Shown here one piece after another: positions 1-8,623 of a stretch of 64,000 nt of DNA. A model generated the notes under the pieces. It was not told where the DNA came from, ran no database searches, and was given only the letters and a program-made list of their open reading frames with translations. This DNA comes from Streptomyces achromogenes (GTDB lineage: Bacteria; Actinomycetota; Actinomycetes; Streptomycetales; Streptomycetaceae), in assembly GCF_030816715.1 (NCBI RefSeq), contig NZ_JAUSYH010000001.1, positions 1,116,001 through 1,180,000 on the forward strand, in the 5' to 3' direction. A program made the translations under genes and the position numbers. The stretch's first letter is position 1. Every line of letters begins with the position of its first letter.

Positions 1-52
1 CGCCAGCCAGAAGGTCCTCAAGCACGAGCTGCGCGCGCGGCTGGGGAGTTGA
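1..52 (+). CDS. C-terminal end of an AMP-forming acyl-CoA ligase (partial)
   Basis: Only the last 16 codons are in the window. They read ASQKVLKHELRARLGS and then TGA at 50-52. The string KVLKHELR resembles the extreme C-terminus of acyl-CoA synthetases, where the conserved lysine of the 'GK(V/I)xKxxLR' motif lies. The next gene starts 5 bp downstream, so this is probably the first visible gene of the CoA-ester operon that follows. The family is inferred from this short tail and the context. Confidence 0.55.
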   Translation, partial: ASQKVLKHELRARLGS

Positions 53-56
53 CCCG

Positions 57-1235
57 GTGACGAACGGCGGCCCCCTCGCGGGGATCACGGTGGTGGCACT
101 GGAGCAGGCCGTCTCGGCCCCGATGTGCACGCGCACGCTCGGCGACTTCGGTGCCCGGGTGATCAAGGTGGAGAACCCGAAGGGCGGTGACTTCGCACGG
201 CACTACGACGACGTGGTCGGCGGCCTCGCGGCCCACTTCGTCTGGGCCAACCGGGGCAAGGAGTCGGTGGCCCTGGACCTGAAGTCGGACGGCGGGCAGG
301 CGGTCCTGCACCGGCTGCTGGAGCGCACCGACGTCCTGGTCTCCAACCTCACCCCCGGCACGACGGCCAAGCTGGGCCTGGCCCCCGCCGACCTGGAGGT
401 GCGCCACCCGGACCTGATCGCCGTGGAGATCGACGGATACGGCCCCGGCGGGCCCCTCTCCCACAAACGCGCCTACGACCTCCTGGTCCAGGCAGAGTCC
501 GGAGCCTGCTCGGTGACCGGCCGGGAGGGTGCTCCCGCCAAGCCGGGCCCCCCGGTCGCGGACGTGTGCAGTGGGCTGTACGCGGCGCTGTCGGTGCTGG
601 CGCTGCTGTACGCCCGGCGGCCGGGGCAGGTGGCGGTAAGCCTGTTCGACACCATGGCCGAACTGATGGGCTACCCGCTGACCTACACCCGCCACTCGGG
701 GGTCGAGCAGCAGCCGCTCGGTATGAGTTCGCCCGCCGTGTCCCCCTACGGCGCCTACCGCACGGCCGACGGGCAGACGGTCGTGCTCGGCACCACGAAC
801 GACCGCGAATGGCAGCGGCTGGCGAAGGAGTTGCTGGGCCGGCCGGACCTGGCGGACGACGAGCGGTTCCGCACGAACGCCGGACGGGTGGAGCACCGCG
901 AGGTTCTCGACGCCGCGATCGGCGACTGGTGTGCGCGGTACGACCTGGGTCACGTTCAGGAGCGGGCCGACGCGGCCGGGATCGGCAACTCCCGCTACAA
1001 CACGGTCACCGATGTTCTCGACCATCCCCATCTGGCTGCCCGCGACCGCTGGCGGAAGGTCGGCACACCGTCGGGGCCGGTGCCCGCGCTGCTGCCGCCG
1101 CCCGTGATCGCCGGGTTCGACCCGCCGATGGGCGCGGTCCCCGGGCTCGGCGAACACACGGACGCCCTGCTGGCCGAACTCGGCTACACACAGCCGGAGA
1201 TCGCCGCCCTGCGGGCGCGGGGGGCGGTCAGGTGA
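57..1235 (+). CDS. CaiB/BaiF (class III) CoA-transferase family protein
   Basis: This 392-residue protein has the usual length of family III CoA transferases, which move CoA between carboxylic acids. The N-terminus reads LAGITVVALEQAVSAPMCTR, followed by GARVIKVENP, both hallmarks of the family. The segment PPVADVCSGLYAA (about residues 165-180) contains the aspartate that is normally the acyl-anhydride nucleophile. The start is GTG, 5 bp after the upstream ligase. The gene overlaps the next one by 4 bp (GTGA), so the two are probably translationally coupled. The substrate is unknown. The neighbours (hydratase, thiolase, acyl-CoA dehydrogenase) point to activation or recycling of a CoA ester during beta-oxidation. 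Confidence 0.88.
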   Translation: MTNGGPLAGITVVALEQAVSAPMCTRTLGDFGARVIKVENPKGGDFARHYDDVVGGLAAHFVWANRGKESVALDLKSDGGQAVLHRLLERTDVLVSNLTPGTTAKLGLAPADLEVRHPDLIAVEIDGYGPGGPLSHKRAYDLLVQAESGACSVTGREGAPAKPGPPVADVCSGLYAALSVLALLYARRPGQVAVSLFDTMAELMGYPLTYTRHSGVEQQPLGMSSPAVSPYGAYRTADGQTVVLGTTNDREWQRLAKELLGRPDLADDERFRTNAGRVEHREVLDAAIGDWCARYDLGHVQERADAAGIGNSRYNTVTDVLDHPHLAARDRWRKVGTPSGPVPALLPPPVIAGFDPPMGAVPGLGEHTDALLAELGYTQPEIAALRARGAVR

Positions 1236-2033
1236 GCGTGCTGCTGACGAGCGACGCCGGCGGCGTGCGGACACTGACCCTGAACCGGCCGCACCGCAGG
1301 AACGCCATCGACGCCGAGCTGTGGGAGGCCCTGCGTGAAGCCCTCGCGGCGGCGGGCGGCGACCGGTCCGTCCGGGCGCTGGTCCTGACCGGGGCGGGCG
1401 GCGCGTTCTGCTCCGGTGCGGACATTCCCGAGCGGGTCAGCAGCGCCCACCCGCTGTACCGGATGCGGCCCCTGACCGAGGTGACGCTGCTGCTGCACGA
1501 AACTGCCCGTGCCCACGGTCGCCAAGGTGACGGGGGCGGCGGTGGGAGCGGGCTGGAACCTGGCGCTCGGCTGCGATCTGGTGGTCGCCACGCCCCAGGC
1601 GCGCTTCTCGCAGATCTTCGCCCGACGCGGGCTGTCCCCGGACTGCGGCGGCTCCTGGCTGCTGCCGAGACTCGTCGGGTTGCAGCAGGCCAAGCGGCTC
1701 GCGCTGCTCGCGGAGACGATCGACGCCGAGGAGGCGAAGGCGCTGGGCCTGGTGACCTGGGTGACGGACACCGAGGAGGTGGACACCTTCGTCGACGACC
1801 TGACCGCCCGGCTGGTGGCCGGTCCCCCGGTGGCCCACGCCCAGACCAAGGCCCTGCTGAACGAGGGCATCGACCGCACCTTGCGGGACGCCCTGGCGAA
1901 CGAGGCGAAGGCACAGGCGGTGAACTTCGCGGGCGCGGACGTCCGCGAGGCGTACGCCGCGTTCGCCGCGCGACGCGAACCACTCTTCACGGGCCGCTGG
2001 GCCGTGCCGAGCCGACCGGAGGACGACACGTGA
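1232..2033 (+). pseudogene. Enoyl-CoA hydratase/isomerase, disrupted by a +1 frameshift
   Basis: From GTG at 1232 the protein reads as a normal crotonase (TLNRPHRRNAID, then FCSGADIPE, the oxyanion-hole region) up to LLLHE. The reading frame then breaks. The rest of the fold (VAKVTGAAVGAGWNLALGCD and the C-terminal half) continues one frame over from about 1503 to the TGA at 2031-2033. Removing one A from the AAA at 1500-1502 restores HELPVPTVAK and a full protein of about 266 residues. All other family landmarks are present, so either the break is recent or the base is a sequencing error. The gene overlaps both its neighbours by 4 bp. If intact it would hydrate an enoyl-CoA. Confidence 0.85.
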
Positions 2034-3169
2034 CACGAGAAGCGGTGATCGCGGCAGCGGTCCGCACCGCGGTGGGAAAGCGCAACGGCGGGCTGGCCGG
2101 CATACACCCGGCCGACCTGTCCGGTGCGGTGCTGAACGCGCTCGTCGAGCGGGCCGGGGTCGACCCGGAGACCGTCGACGACGTGATCTGGGGGTGCGTC
2201 TCCCAGATCGGCGACCAGTCGAGCAACATCGGCCGCTACGCGGTGCTGGCCGCGGGCTGGCCCGAGAGCATCCCCGGGACGACGGTCAACCGGGCCTGCG
2301 GATCGAGCCAGCAGGCGCTGGAGTTCGCCGTACAGGCGGTGCTGTCCGGGCAGCAGGACGTGGTCGTGGTGGGCGGGGTGGAGGTCATGAGCCGGGTCCC
2401 GCTGGGCTCGGCCAGGGCTAGCGGAATGCCGTACGGCCCTCAAGTCCTCGGCCGGTACCAGGACTTCTCCTTCAACCAGGGCATCTCGGCGGAGAAGATC
2501 GCACAGAAGTGGGGCTTCACCCGGGCCCGGCTCGACGCGTACGCGGCTCTGTCGCACGAGCGGGCCGCCGCCGCGCAGGACAGCGGGGTCTTCGAGGAGC
2601 AGATCGTGCCGGTGGTGGGGGTGACCGCCGACGAGGGCGTTCGCCGGGGCACCAGTGTGGAGACGCTCGCGAAGCTCAGGCCGTCCTTCCTGGAGGACGA
2701 CGGCGTGATCCACGCCGGCAACTCCTCCCAGATCTCCGACGGCGCGGCGGCGCTGTTGGTCACCACCCCGGACAGAGCACGGGAGTTGGGACTGACGCCG
2801 CTCGTGCGCCACCGGGCGGCCGCGGTGGTCGGCTCGGACCCGGTGCTGATGCTGACCGGGCCGATCCCGGCCACCGAGAAGGTGCTGGGGAAGGCCGGGG
2901 TGGCGCTGTCGGAGGTCGGCGTCTTCGAGGTGAACGAGGCCTTCGCGCCCGTCCCGCTCGCCTGGCTGGCCGAGACGGGTGCCGACCCGGAGCTGGTCAA
3001 CCCGCTCGGCGGCGCCATCGCGCTCGGCCATCCGCTCGGTGCCTCGGGAGCCGTCCTGATGACCCGCATGGTCCACCACATGCGTGAACGCGGCATCCGC
3101 TACGGCCTCCAGACCATGTGCGAGGGCGGCGGGACCGCGAACGCCACACTCGTCGAACTCGTCGGCTGA
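2030..3169 (+). CDS. Thiolase family protein (acetyl-CoA C-acyltransferase)
   Basis: A 379-residue thiolase starting at GTG 2030, overlapping the stop of the hydratase. The acylated cysteine is in TVNRACGSSQQ (Cys90). The NEAFAPVP motif, the histidine in GGAIALGHPLGASGA and the C-terminal cysteine in CEGGGTANATL are all present, so the catalytic set is complete. It would cleave a 3-ketoacyl-CoA with CoA to give acetyl-CoA or propionyl-CoA. Its place directly after a hydratase and before an acyl-CoA dehydrogenase makes it the last step of a beta-oxidation-like spiral. The chain length or ring substrate cannot be told from sequence. Confidence 0.93.
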   Translation: MTREAVIAAAVRTAVGKRNGGLAGIHPADLSGAVLNALVERAGVDPETVDDVIWGCVSQIGDQSSNIGRYAVLAAGWPESIPGTTVNRACGSSQQALEFAVQAVLSGQQDVVVVGGVEVMSRVPLGSARASGMPYGPQVLGRYQDFSFNQGISAEKIAQKWGFTRARLDAYAALSHERAAAAQDSGVFEEQIVPVVGVTADEGVRRGTSVETLAKLRPSFLEDDGVIHAGNSSQISDGAAALLVTTPDRARELGLTPLVRHRAAAVVGSDPVLMLTGPIPATEKVLGKAGVALSEVGVFEVNEAFAPVPLAWLAETGADPELVNPLGGAIALGHPLGASGAVLMTRMVHHMRERGIRYGLQTMCEGGGTANATLVELVG

Positions 3170-3183
3170 CGGGGGGCGTTGAC

Positions 3184-4332
3184 GTGCGCCGCGATGTCTT
3201 CACCGCCGACCACGAGTCGTTCCGGGAGCTGGTCCGGGACGTCGTGGCCAAGGAGGTGGTTCCGCACTACGCCGAGTGGGAGAAGGCCGGGTGGCTGCCC
3301 CGGTCGTTCTTCGAGCGGCTCGGCTCGCTCGGGCTGCTGGGGGTGGCCGTTCCGGAGGAGTACGGCGGAGGCGGGCAGCCCGACTACCGCTACAACGTCG
3401 TCCTCCAGGAGGAGGCCGCCCGCGCACTGGTCACGCTGGGTACGGTCCGCACCCAACTCGACGTCGTCCTGCCGTACTTCCTCGCCTATGCGAACGAGGA
3501 GCAGCGCCGGCGCTGGTTCCCCGGGCTGGCCTCCGGCCGGCTGCTGACCGCGATCGCGATGACCGAGCCCGGCACCGGCTCCGACCTCGCGGGAATCCGT
3601 ACGACCGCCGTGCGCGACGGCGACCACTACGTGGTGAGCGGCGCCAAGACCTTCATCACCGGCGGACTTCTCGCCGACCTGGTGATCGTGGTGGCGCGCA
3701 CGTCGACCGACCCGGACGACCGCCGGGCGGGGCTCACGCTGCTGGTCGTGGAGGACGGCATGCCCGGCTTCACGCGCGGCAGGGTGCTGGACAAGATGGG
3801 CATCAAGGTCCAGGACACCGTGGAGCTCGCCTTCGACGAGGTCCGGGTGCCCGTCGCCAACCGGCTCGGCGAGGAGGGCAGGGCCTTCGCCTACCTCGGG
3901 CACAACCTCCCCCAGGAGCGGATGACCGTCGCCGTCGGTTCGGTCGCGCAGGCGCGGGCCGCGCTCGACACGACGATCGCGTACGTCAGGGAACGCAACG
4001 TGTTCGGGACGCCGGTCGCGTCGTTCCAGAACACCAAGTTCGAACTCGCCGCCGTCGACGCGGAGATCGAGGCCGCGCAGGCCGTGCTCGACCGGGCCGT
4101 GCTGGAGCTGGTCGACGGGCGGCTGTCCGGCGCGGACGCCGCGAGGGTCAAGCTGTTCTGCACCGAGATGCAGGCTCGCGCAGTCGACCGGTGTCTTCAA
4201 CTCTTCGGCGGTTACGGCTACATGCTGGAGTACCCGATAGCCCGGCTGTACGCGGACGCCCGCATCACCCGTATCTACGCCGGGACGAGCGAGGTCATGA
4301 AGGTCATCATCGCCAAGTCCCTGGGGTTGTGA
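3184..4332 (+). CDS. Acyl-CoA dehydrogenase family protein
   Basis: A 382-residue flavoprotein. The GTG start at 3184 follows a G-rich ribosome site, and the protein begins with the usual helical domain (FRELVRDVVAKEVVPHYAEW). The signatures AMTEPGTGSDLAGI and FGGYGYMLEYPIAR are present, and the C-terminus has IYAGTSEVMK, where the glutamate is the usual catalytic base position. It would oxidise an acyl-CoA to the enoyl-CoA with FAD. Spacing to the thiolase is 14 bp and to the SDR 3 bp, so it belongs to the same operon. Confidence 0.93.
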   Translation: MRRDVFTADHESFRELVRDVVAKEVVPHYAEWEKAGWLPRSFFERLGSLGLLGVAVPEEYGGGGQPDYRYNVVLQEEAARALVTLGTVRTQLDVVLPYFLAYANEEQRRRWFPGLASGRLLTAIAMTEPGTGSDLAGIRTTAVRDGDHYVVSGAKTFITGGLLADLVIVVARTSTDPDDRRAGLTLLVVEDGMPGFTRGRVLDKMGIKVQDTVELAFDEVRVPVANRLGEEGRAFAYLGHNLPQERMTVAVGSVAQARAALDTTIAYVRERNVFGTPVASFQNTKFELAAVDAEIEAAQAVLDRAVLELVDGRLSGADAARVKLFCTEMQARAVDRCLQLFGGYGYMLEYPIARLYADARITRIYAGTSEVMKVIIAKSLGL

Positions 4333-4335
4333 CAC

Positions 4336-5100
4336 ATGTCCATGGAGGACTTCTCCGCCAGGCCGGGCACGGCCTTCGTGGCCGGTGGTACCGGTGGCAT
4401 CGGCGCCGCGATCGTGAGGACGCTGGCCGAACGCGGCAGCGACGTCGTGTTCACCTACCGCTCCTCCCAGGGAGCCGCGGAGAATCTTGTCCGGCAGATG
4501 AAGAGCCACGGCCGCCAGGTCACCGCCGTCCGGTTGGACCTGACCGACGAGGCGGAGACGGCCCGGGGGGTGCGCGGATGCGGCGGTGTGCACACGCTGG
4601 TGTACGCGGCCGGGCCGCACGTGCCCATGACCCACCTGAGCAAGGTCACGCCCAGCCGGTACCGCGCCCAGCTGGAGGCCGACGCGGTGGCGTTCTTCAA
4701 CCTCGTCCATCCCGCGCTGCCGCTGCTGCGGGAGAGCAGCGGCAGCATCGTCGCCGTCACCACCGTCGCCACGCGCCGCTACCCCGTCCGCGACGGGCTC
4801 TCCTCGGGCGCCAAAGGGGCGGTCGAGGCCGTCGCCCGTGCCCTGGCCGCCGAGGAGGGCCGCTACGGCGTCCGCGTCAACTGCGTCGCCCCGGGCATGC
4901 TCACGGACGGCATCGCGGGCCGGCTGATCGACACGGGCGAACTCGACGAGGAGACCCTCGCCGTCACCCGCCGCAACATCCCCCTGGGCCGGTTCGGGCA
5001 GGCCCAGGACATCGCGGAGGCGGTCGCGTTCCTCGCCTCGGACCGGGCCCGGTTCGTCACGGGGCAGGCGCTGGGGGTCGACGGCGGGTACAGCGTCTGA
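4336..5100 (+). CDS. SDR-family protein with altered catalytic residues
   Basis: A 254-residue short-chain dehydrogenase/reductase fold. The nucleotide site is AGGTGGIGAAIV near the N-terminus, the NAG position reads YAAGP, and the C-terminus ends with FVTGQALGVDGGYS as in FabG-like enzymes. The catalytic Tyr-x-x-x-Lys reads SSGAK, so serine replaces the tyrosine, and the preceding serine region reads IVAVTTVAT. The protein may therefore be a poor oxidoreductase, use a different chemistry or have another role. It is the last gene of the operon. Two hairpins follow its stop. Confidence 0.85.
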   Translation: MSMEDFSARPGTAFVAGGTGGIGAAIVRTLAERGSDVVFTYRSSQGAAENLVRQMKSHGRQVTAVRLDLTDEAETARGVRGCGGVHTLVYAAGPHVPMTHLSKVTPSRYRAQLEADAVAFFNLVHPALPLLRESSGSIVAVTTVATRRYPVRDGLSSGAKGAVEAVARALAAEEGRYGVRVNCVAPGMLTDGIAGRLIDTGELDEETLAVTRRNIPLGRFGQAQDIAEAVAFLASDRARFVTGQALGVDGGYSV

Positions 5101-5104
5101 AGCG

Positions 5105-5161
5105 GCGGGGCGAGGGTGCCGCCCCGCGGGCACTGCTGTGGAGGCCCTCCGCAGCAGTGCC
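5105..5161. terminator. Two tandem hairpins between convergent genes
   Basis: The first stem is GCGGGGCG/CGCCCCGC (5105-5112 with 5120-5127). The second is GGCACTGCTG/CAGCAGTGCC (5129-5138 with 5152-5161), extended inside by GGAG/CTCC. They lie between the SDR gene and the convergent amidohydrolase gene, as expected for a bidirectional terminator in a high-GC actinomycete. There is no U-tract. Confidence 0.7.
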
Positions 5162-5256
5162 GTCAGCGGTTGCGGCCAGGGGTGGGGCCGTCCGTGCCGA
5201 CGACGACCACACGGACCCGGGCTACGGCTTGCGGAAGTCCTCGTCGGGCGTCTCGT

Positions 5257-6531
5257 TCACTGCGCTCCTCCGTTGTCCGGCGCGGGCTCGGTGATCGGCC
5301 GGCCCTGTACGTAGGCGGCCCGTACCGTGTCGGCGGTCAGCGCGTCGAGCGCCTCCCGCAGGGGTACGTGGAGCAGGCACAGGTCGGCCGGCGAGCCGAC
5401 CGTCACCCGTCGGGGGCGTTCCGGCCGGTGCGGGCTGCCCAGGAACAGTCCCAGTGCCGTGCGCGGGGTGAGGCGCTCTGCCGCGTCGCGTGCGACGGCG
5501 GCCCGCATGACGGCCCAGGGGTCGTGGGTGCCGTACGGCGCGTCGGTGCCGGCGGCGACCGGGACGCTCGCTTCGGCGAGGCTCCGGCAGCGGTAGAGGT
5601 GCGGCCGGTCGTCGGGATGTACCTCGGTGGCGTAGGCCCGAGCCCGCTCGACCGGGAAGTGGGGCTGCGTCACCACGGTCACGCCGAGCCGGCGAAGGCG
5701 TGGGAGAGCCTCGGCCGGGATCACGGACCCGTGCTCGATCCGGTCTCCCTCGACCGCGCCCGCCTCCTCCAGTGCGAGGAGTGTGACGAGCAACTGCACG
5801 CGGGTGACGCAGTGCACGGCGACTGGCCGGGGCCGTATCGCGGCCACCGTGGCGGCCAGATCTGCGGGGATGGGCAGGGTCGGGTCGTCGAGCATCAGCT
5901 TCACCGGCGGGTCGACGCCCATGACGACGAGCCGCTGGGGCAGGACGGACAGCGTCTGCGTGAGACCGTCGGCGGGGTGCGGGTCGGCGTTGGTGAACCC
6001 GGTGACGCCGAGGGCCGCGGCGCGGCGCCCGACGCCGGCCAGGTCGAGCGGCACAGGCCGGAGGAGGGCGCGCAGGCGGCCGTCCTCACGCCACAGGCGC
6101 CCGTCGGCGCTCTCCAGCCCGGCCGCCCGCAGCGCGGCGCTGTTCAGGACCCACATGGCGCCGCTGCGGTGCTGCACCCGGACCGGCCGGTCGGGGACGA
6201 GGGCGTCCAGCGTCCACCGGTCCAGCTCACCCGCGACGCTCTCGTGGTAGCCGACGGCGCGGACCCACTCCCCCGGCGCCCCGGCCCGCAAGGACTTGGT
6301 GAGTTCGTCGCGTCCGTGCACCTCGGCAGGCCCCACCCGCACCGAGGCCGCCTCGGCCGCCAGCGCCGTGAGGTGGACGTGGTGGTCGTGGAGTCCGGGC
6401 AGCAGCGCCGCGCCACGCCCTTCGACCTGGGCGTCCCCGGACAGTCGGCGTCCGATCCCGGCGACCCGGCCGCTCTCGACACGGACGTCCACCCGTCCCC
6501 GCCCCTCGACCTCCACGTCCCTGATCAGCAT
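5257..6531 (-). CDS. Amidohydrolase family protein (YtcJ-like, amidohydrolase_3 type)
   Basis: A 424-residue metal-dependent hydrolase. The ATG at 6531 gives MLIRDVEVEG, the short beta-domain usual at the N-terminus. A longer upstream reading is arginine-rich and was rejected. The metal motif is GLHDHHVHL at about residue 48. Further histidines sit in AVHCVTR and RIEHGSV, and the late aspartate is in AAGTDAPYGTHDPW. These are the expected ligands of an amidohydrolase barrel. The substrate is unknown. The gene overlaps the end of the upstream CoA-transferase-like gene by 7 bp, so the pair forms one minus-strand operon. Confidence 0.85.
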   Translation of the reverse strand: MLIRDVEVEGRGRVDVRVESGRVAGIGRRLSGDAQVEGRGAALLPGLHDHHVHLTALAAEAASVRVGPAEVHGRDELTKSLRAGAPGEWVRAVGYHESVAGELDRWTLDALVPDRPVRVQHRSGAMWVLNSAALRAAGLESADGRLWREDGRLRALLRPVPLDLAGVGRRAAALGVTGFTNADPHPADGLTQTLSVLPQRLVVMGVDPPVKLMLDDPTLPIPADLAATVAAIRPRPVAVHCVTRVQLLVTLLALEEAGAVEGDRIEHGSVIPAEALPRLRRLGVTVVTQPHFPVERARAYATEVHPDDRPHLYRCRSLAEASVPVAAGTDAPYGTHDPWAVMRAAVARDAAERLTPRTALGLFLGSPHRPERPRRVTVGSPADLCLLHVPLREALDALTADTVRAAYVQGRPITEPAPDNGGAQ

Positions 6532-7544
6532 GTCGCCGCCGGTGTCCCGGCCTGTGCCGCGGTGCAGGCCGCCATGGACACGCACAGCAGTTCTCCGCCG
6601 CCCCGGGCCAGTGAGCGGGCGACGGCGTGGGCGGCGTACAGGCCGGTGACGGGATCGGCGAGCGCGTCGCCGAGGAACACCGGGTCGCCGTGCCGGTCGC
6701 GGCCCGCCAGGCCGCCGGCGATGGCCGCGTCGTCGCCGAAGGCGATCCGGTCGTCGTCGCGGCCGTACCCGGTGATGCTCACCCACACTCGGCCGGGGCG
6801 GGCGGCGAGGAGCTCCTCCGCATGCGCGCCGAGCCGCCGCAGTGCCCGCGGCCGGGACGCCTCCACGACCACGTCGGCGTCCGCGAGCGCCCCGGCGAGT
6901 GCGCCGGAGGCGAAGTCAAGGACCAGGCTCTCGTGCCCGTCGTGCAGGCGGCGGTAGAAGTCCGGGTGGCCGTAGCGGGCCCCGTCCGGCCGGGTGGTGC
7001 TCTCCACCTTCACGACCCGGGCACCGGCCAGCCCCAGCAGACGTGCGCACAGGGGGCCCGCCCAGAGCGCGGACAGGTCGACGACCTTCAGACCGTTGAG
7101 GTCGCGCGGGCGGGGCTGCCCGTGCCGTTCGGCGCGCACCGGCACGCGGTCGCCGCGCTCGGATCCGAGTGCCGCGGCGGCCATGCCCAGCATCTGGGCG
7201 GATCGCACCAGTTCGGTCGCGCCGGTCCGGCGCGCGGCGGTCCGCAGCCCGGCGCGGGGTGCGCCGAGGAGCGCGAGGAGGGCCGGGAGGGCGACATGGT
7301 CGTCGGGGCGGGCCAGATTGACCGCGGCCCAACCGTCGGCGGTGGCGAGGAGCTGGCAGGAGCCACCTGCCGAAACTCTGGCCGGGAGGCGGAATCCGGC
7401 GAGCTCGGCCCGCTCGAAGAGCGCACCGGCGAGGTCGACGGGTACGCCGGTCAGGGTGGCGAAGTCGTCAGCGACGGCGGTCAGGGGCCCGAGTCTGCCC
7501 TCCACGGTTGCCATCCAGCGGGCGAGAGCGGCATTCTTCATCAC
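6525..7544 (-). CDS. CaiB/BaiF-like CoA-transferase, shortened form with N-terminal extension
   Basis: This 339-residue protein holds a class III CoA-transferase N-half (LNGLKVVDLSALWAGPLCAR, then GARVVKVESTTRPDG and VWVSITGYG). The domain begins only at about residue 150 and stops soon after the region where normal enzymes carry the catalytic aspartate (DALADPVTGLYAAHAVA). The small second domain of the family is missing. The first 150 residues look like a separate helical domain. GTG at 7544 with an AAGG 8 nt upstream is the preferred start, and ATG at 7541 is the alternative. The gene is divergent from an equally unusual enoyl-CoA hydratase-like gene, and the two may work together. Confidence 0.75.
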   Translation of the reverse strand: MMKNAALARWMATVEGRLGPLTAVADDFATLTGVPVDLAGALFERAELAGFRLPARVSAGGSCQLLATADGWAAVNLARPDDHVALPALLALLGAPRAGLRTAARRTGATELVRSAQMLGMAAAALGSERGDRVPVRAERHGQPRPRDLNGLKVVDLSALWAGPLCARLLGLAGARVVKVESTTRPDGARYGHPDFYRRLHDGHESLVLDFASGALAGALADADVVVEASRPRALRRLGAHAEELLAARPGRVWVSITGYGRDDDRIAFGDDAAIAGGLAGRDRHGDPVFLGDALADPVTGLYAAHAVARSLARGGGELLCVSMAACTAAQAGTPAATC

Positions 7545-7593
7545 GCAAACACCCTTCTTCTCAAAGGTGAAGCAAGGTTACACTGCGAGCGTC

Positions 7594-8568
7594 ATGGAGC
7601 CACCCTTCCTCCTGGTCGACCTCGACGGCCCGGCCTCCCACCCCTCACGGGAAACCTCCTGTGTGCGCGTCGCCGTGGCGGCAGAACCCGCGGAAACGAC
7701 CGGGGAGTTCGACCTGCTGCTCACCGTGTCGCCCGACCCGCCCCGGCCCTGGGTCGGGTGCGCCGATCCGTACGTAACCGCGCAGCGACTCAGGGACATC
7801 GTCACCACCCGCCCCGACGCCTGCCTGGCCCTCGTGCAGGTGCTCCGCATGGGCCCCAGCCTGCCGCCGCCCGACCGGCTGATCATGGAGTCCCTCGCCT
7901 ACTCCACCCTCCAGGCCGGGGCCGCCTTCCGGTCCTGGCTCGCCGGGAAGCGCCCGCGTGCCGCCCGCCCGTCCACCGAGCCGGTCCTGCTCGACCGGGA
8001 CGGCGACCGGCTGACCATCACACTGAACCGCCCCCGGGTGCACAACGCCTTCGACGCCGCCACGCGGGACGCCCTGTGCGAGGCGCTGGAAGTCGCCGTG
8101 TCCGACCCGACGGTCACCCGCGTCGACCTGCGCGGCAACGGCCCCTCCTTCTGCAGCGGCGGCGACCTCGCCGAGTTCGGCTCCTCGACCGACCCGGCGC
8201 GGGCCCACCATGTGCGCGTGCACCGCAGCCCCGCCGCCCTGCTCCAGCGGTGCACTGCCGAGGTGACAGCGCATCTGCACGGCGCCTGTGTCGGCGCGGG
8301 CATCGAACTGGCCGCCTTCGCCGGCCGGGTGACGGTTGCGCCGGACACGGTGATCCGGCTGCCCGAGATCGACATGGGGCTGATCCCGGGGGCGGGCGGC
8401 ACAGCGAGCCTGCCGACGCGCATCGGCCGCGAACGGACCGCCTACCTGGCCTTGACCGGTGCCGCGCTCAGCGCGACGGAGGCCCGGCGCTGGGGTCTGG
8501 CCGACGAGACAGCGAGCGGTCACGCCGACGCGGGTGGGGCACTAGCCATACACAGTAGTGAGAACTAA
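7594..8568 (+). CDS. Enoyl-CoA hydratase/isomerase-like protein with N-terminal extension, short C-terminus
   Basis: A 324-residue protein. Residues 1 to about 128 form an unrecognised domain. A crotonase domain then starts at LDRDGDRLTITLNRP, with FCSGGDLAEFG (oxyanion hole) and GACVGAGIELAAFAGRV. The sequence ends about 60 residues earlier than ordinary crotonases, just after ARRWGLADE. The ATG at 7594 has no ribosome site, but a TACACT hexamer lies 9 nt upstream (7579-7584), so a leaderless transcript is possible. The first gene on the other strand starts only 50 bp away. The substrate is unknown. Confidence 0.78.
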   Translation: MEPPFLLVDLDGPASHPSRETSCVRVAVAAEPAETTGEFDLLLTVSPDPPRPWVGCADPYVTAQRLRDIVTTRPDACLALVQVLRMGPSLPPPDRLIMESLAYSTLQAGAAFRSWLAGKRPRAARPSTEPVLLDRDGDRLTITLNRPRVHNAFDAATRDALCEALEVAVSDPTVTRVDLRGNGPSFCSGGDLAEFGSSTDPARAHHVRVHRSPAALLQRCTAEVTAHLHGACVGAGIELAAFAGRVTVAPDTVIRLPEIDMGLIPGAGGTASLPTRIGRERTAYLALTGAALSATEARRWGLADETASGHADAGGALAIHSSEN

Positions 8569-8585
8569 ATTCTCGCACACGAGAA
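8558..8585. promoter_or_regulatory. Overlapping inverted repeats ahead of the P450 operon
   Basis: Two dyads share their middle arm: GAGAA-N5-TTCTC (8560-8574) and TTCTCG-N4-CGAGAA (8570-8585). They lie over the stop codon of the preceding gene and 38 bp before the P450 start. This is a likely operator for a dimeric repressor of the TetR or MarR type. No such regulator is encoded next to it. Confidence 0.55.
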
Positions 8586-8623
8586 GAATACTCGCATTCC
8601 TCGCTAACGAAGGAGACCGGCCA

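Noticed and set aside
18..1274. Long minus-strand ORF of 418 codons opposite the CaiB gene
   Set aside because: It is the antisense shadow of a high-GC coding gene, with arginine/glycine-rich sequence, no ribosome site and no domain. Many similar long shadows exist throughout the window and were left out.
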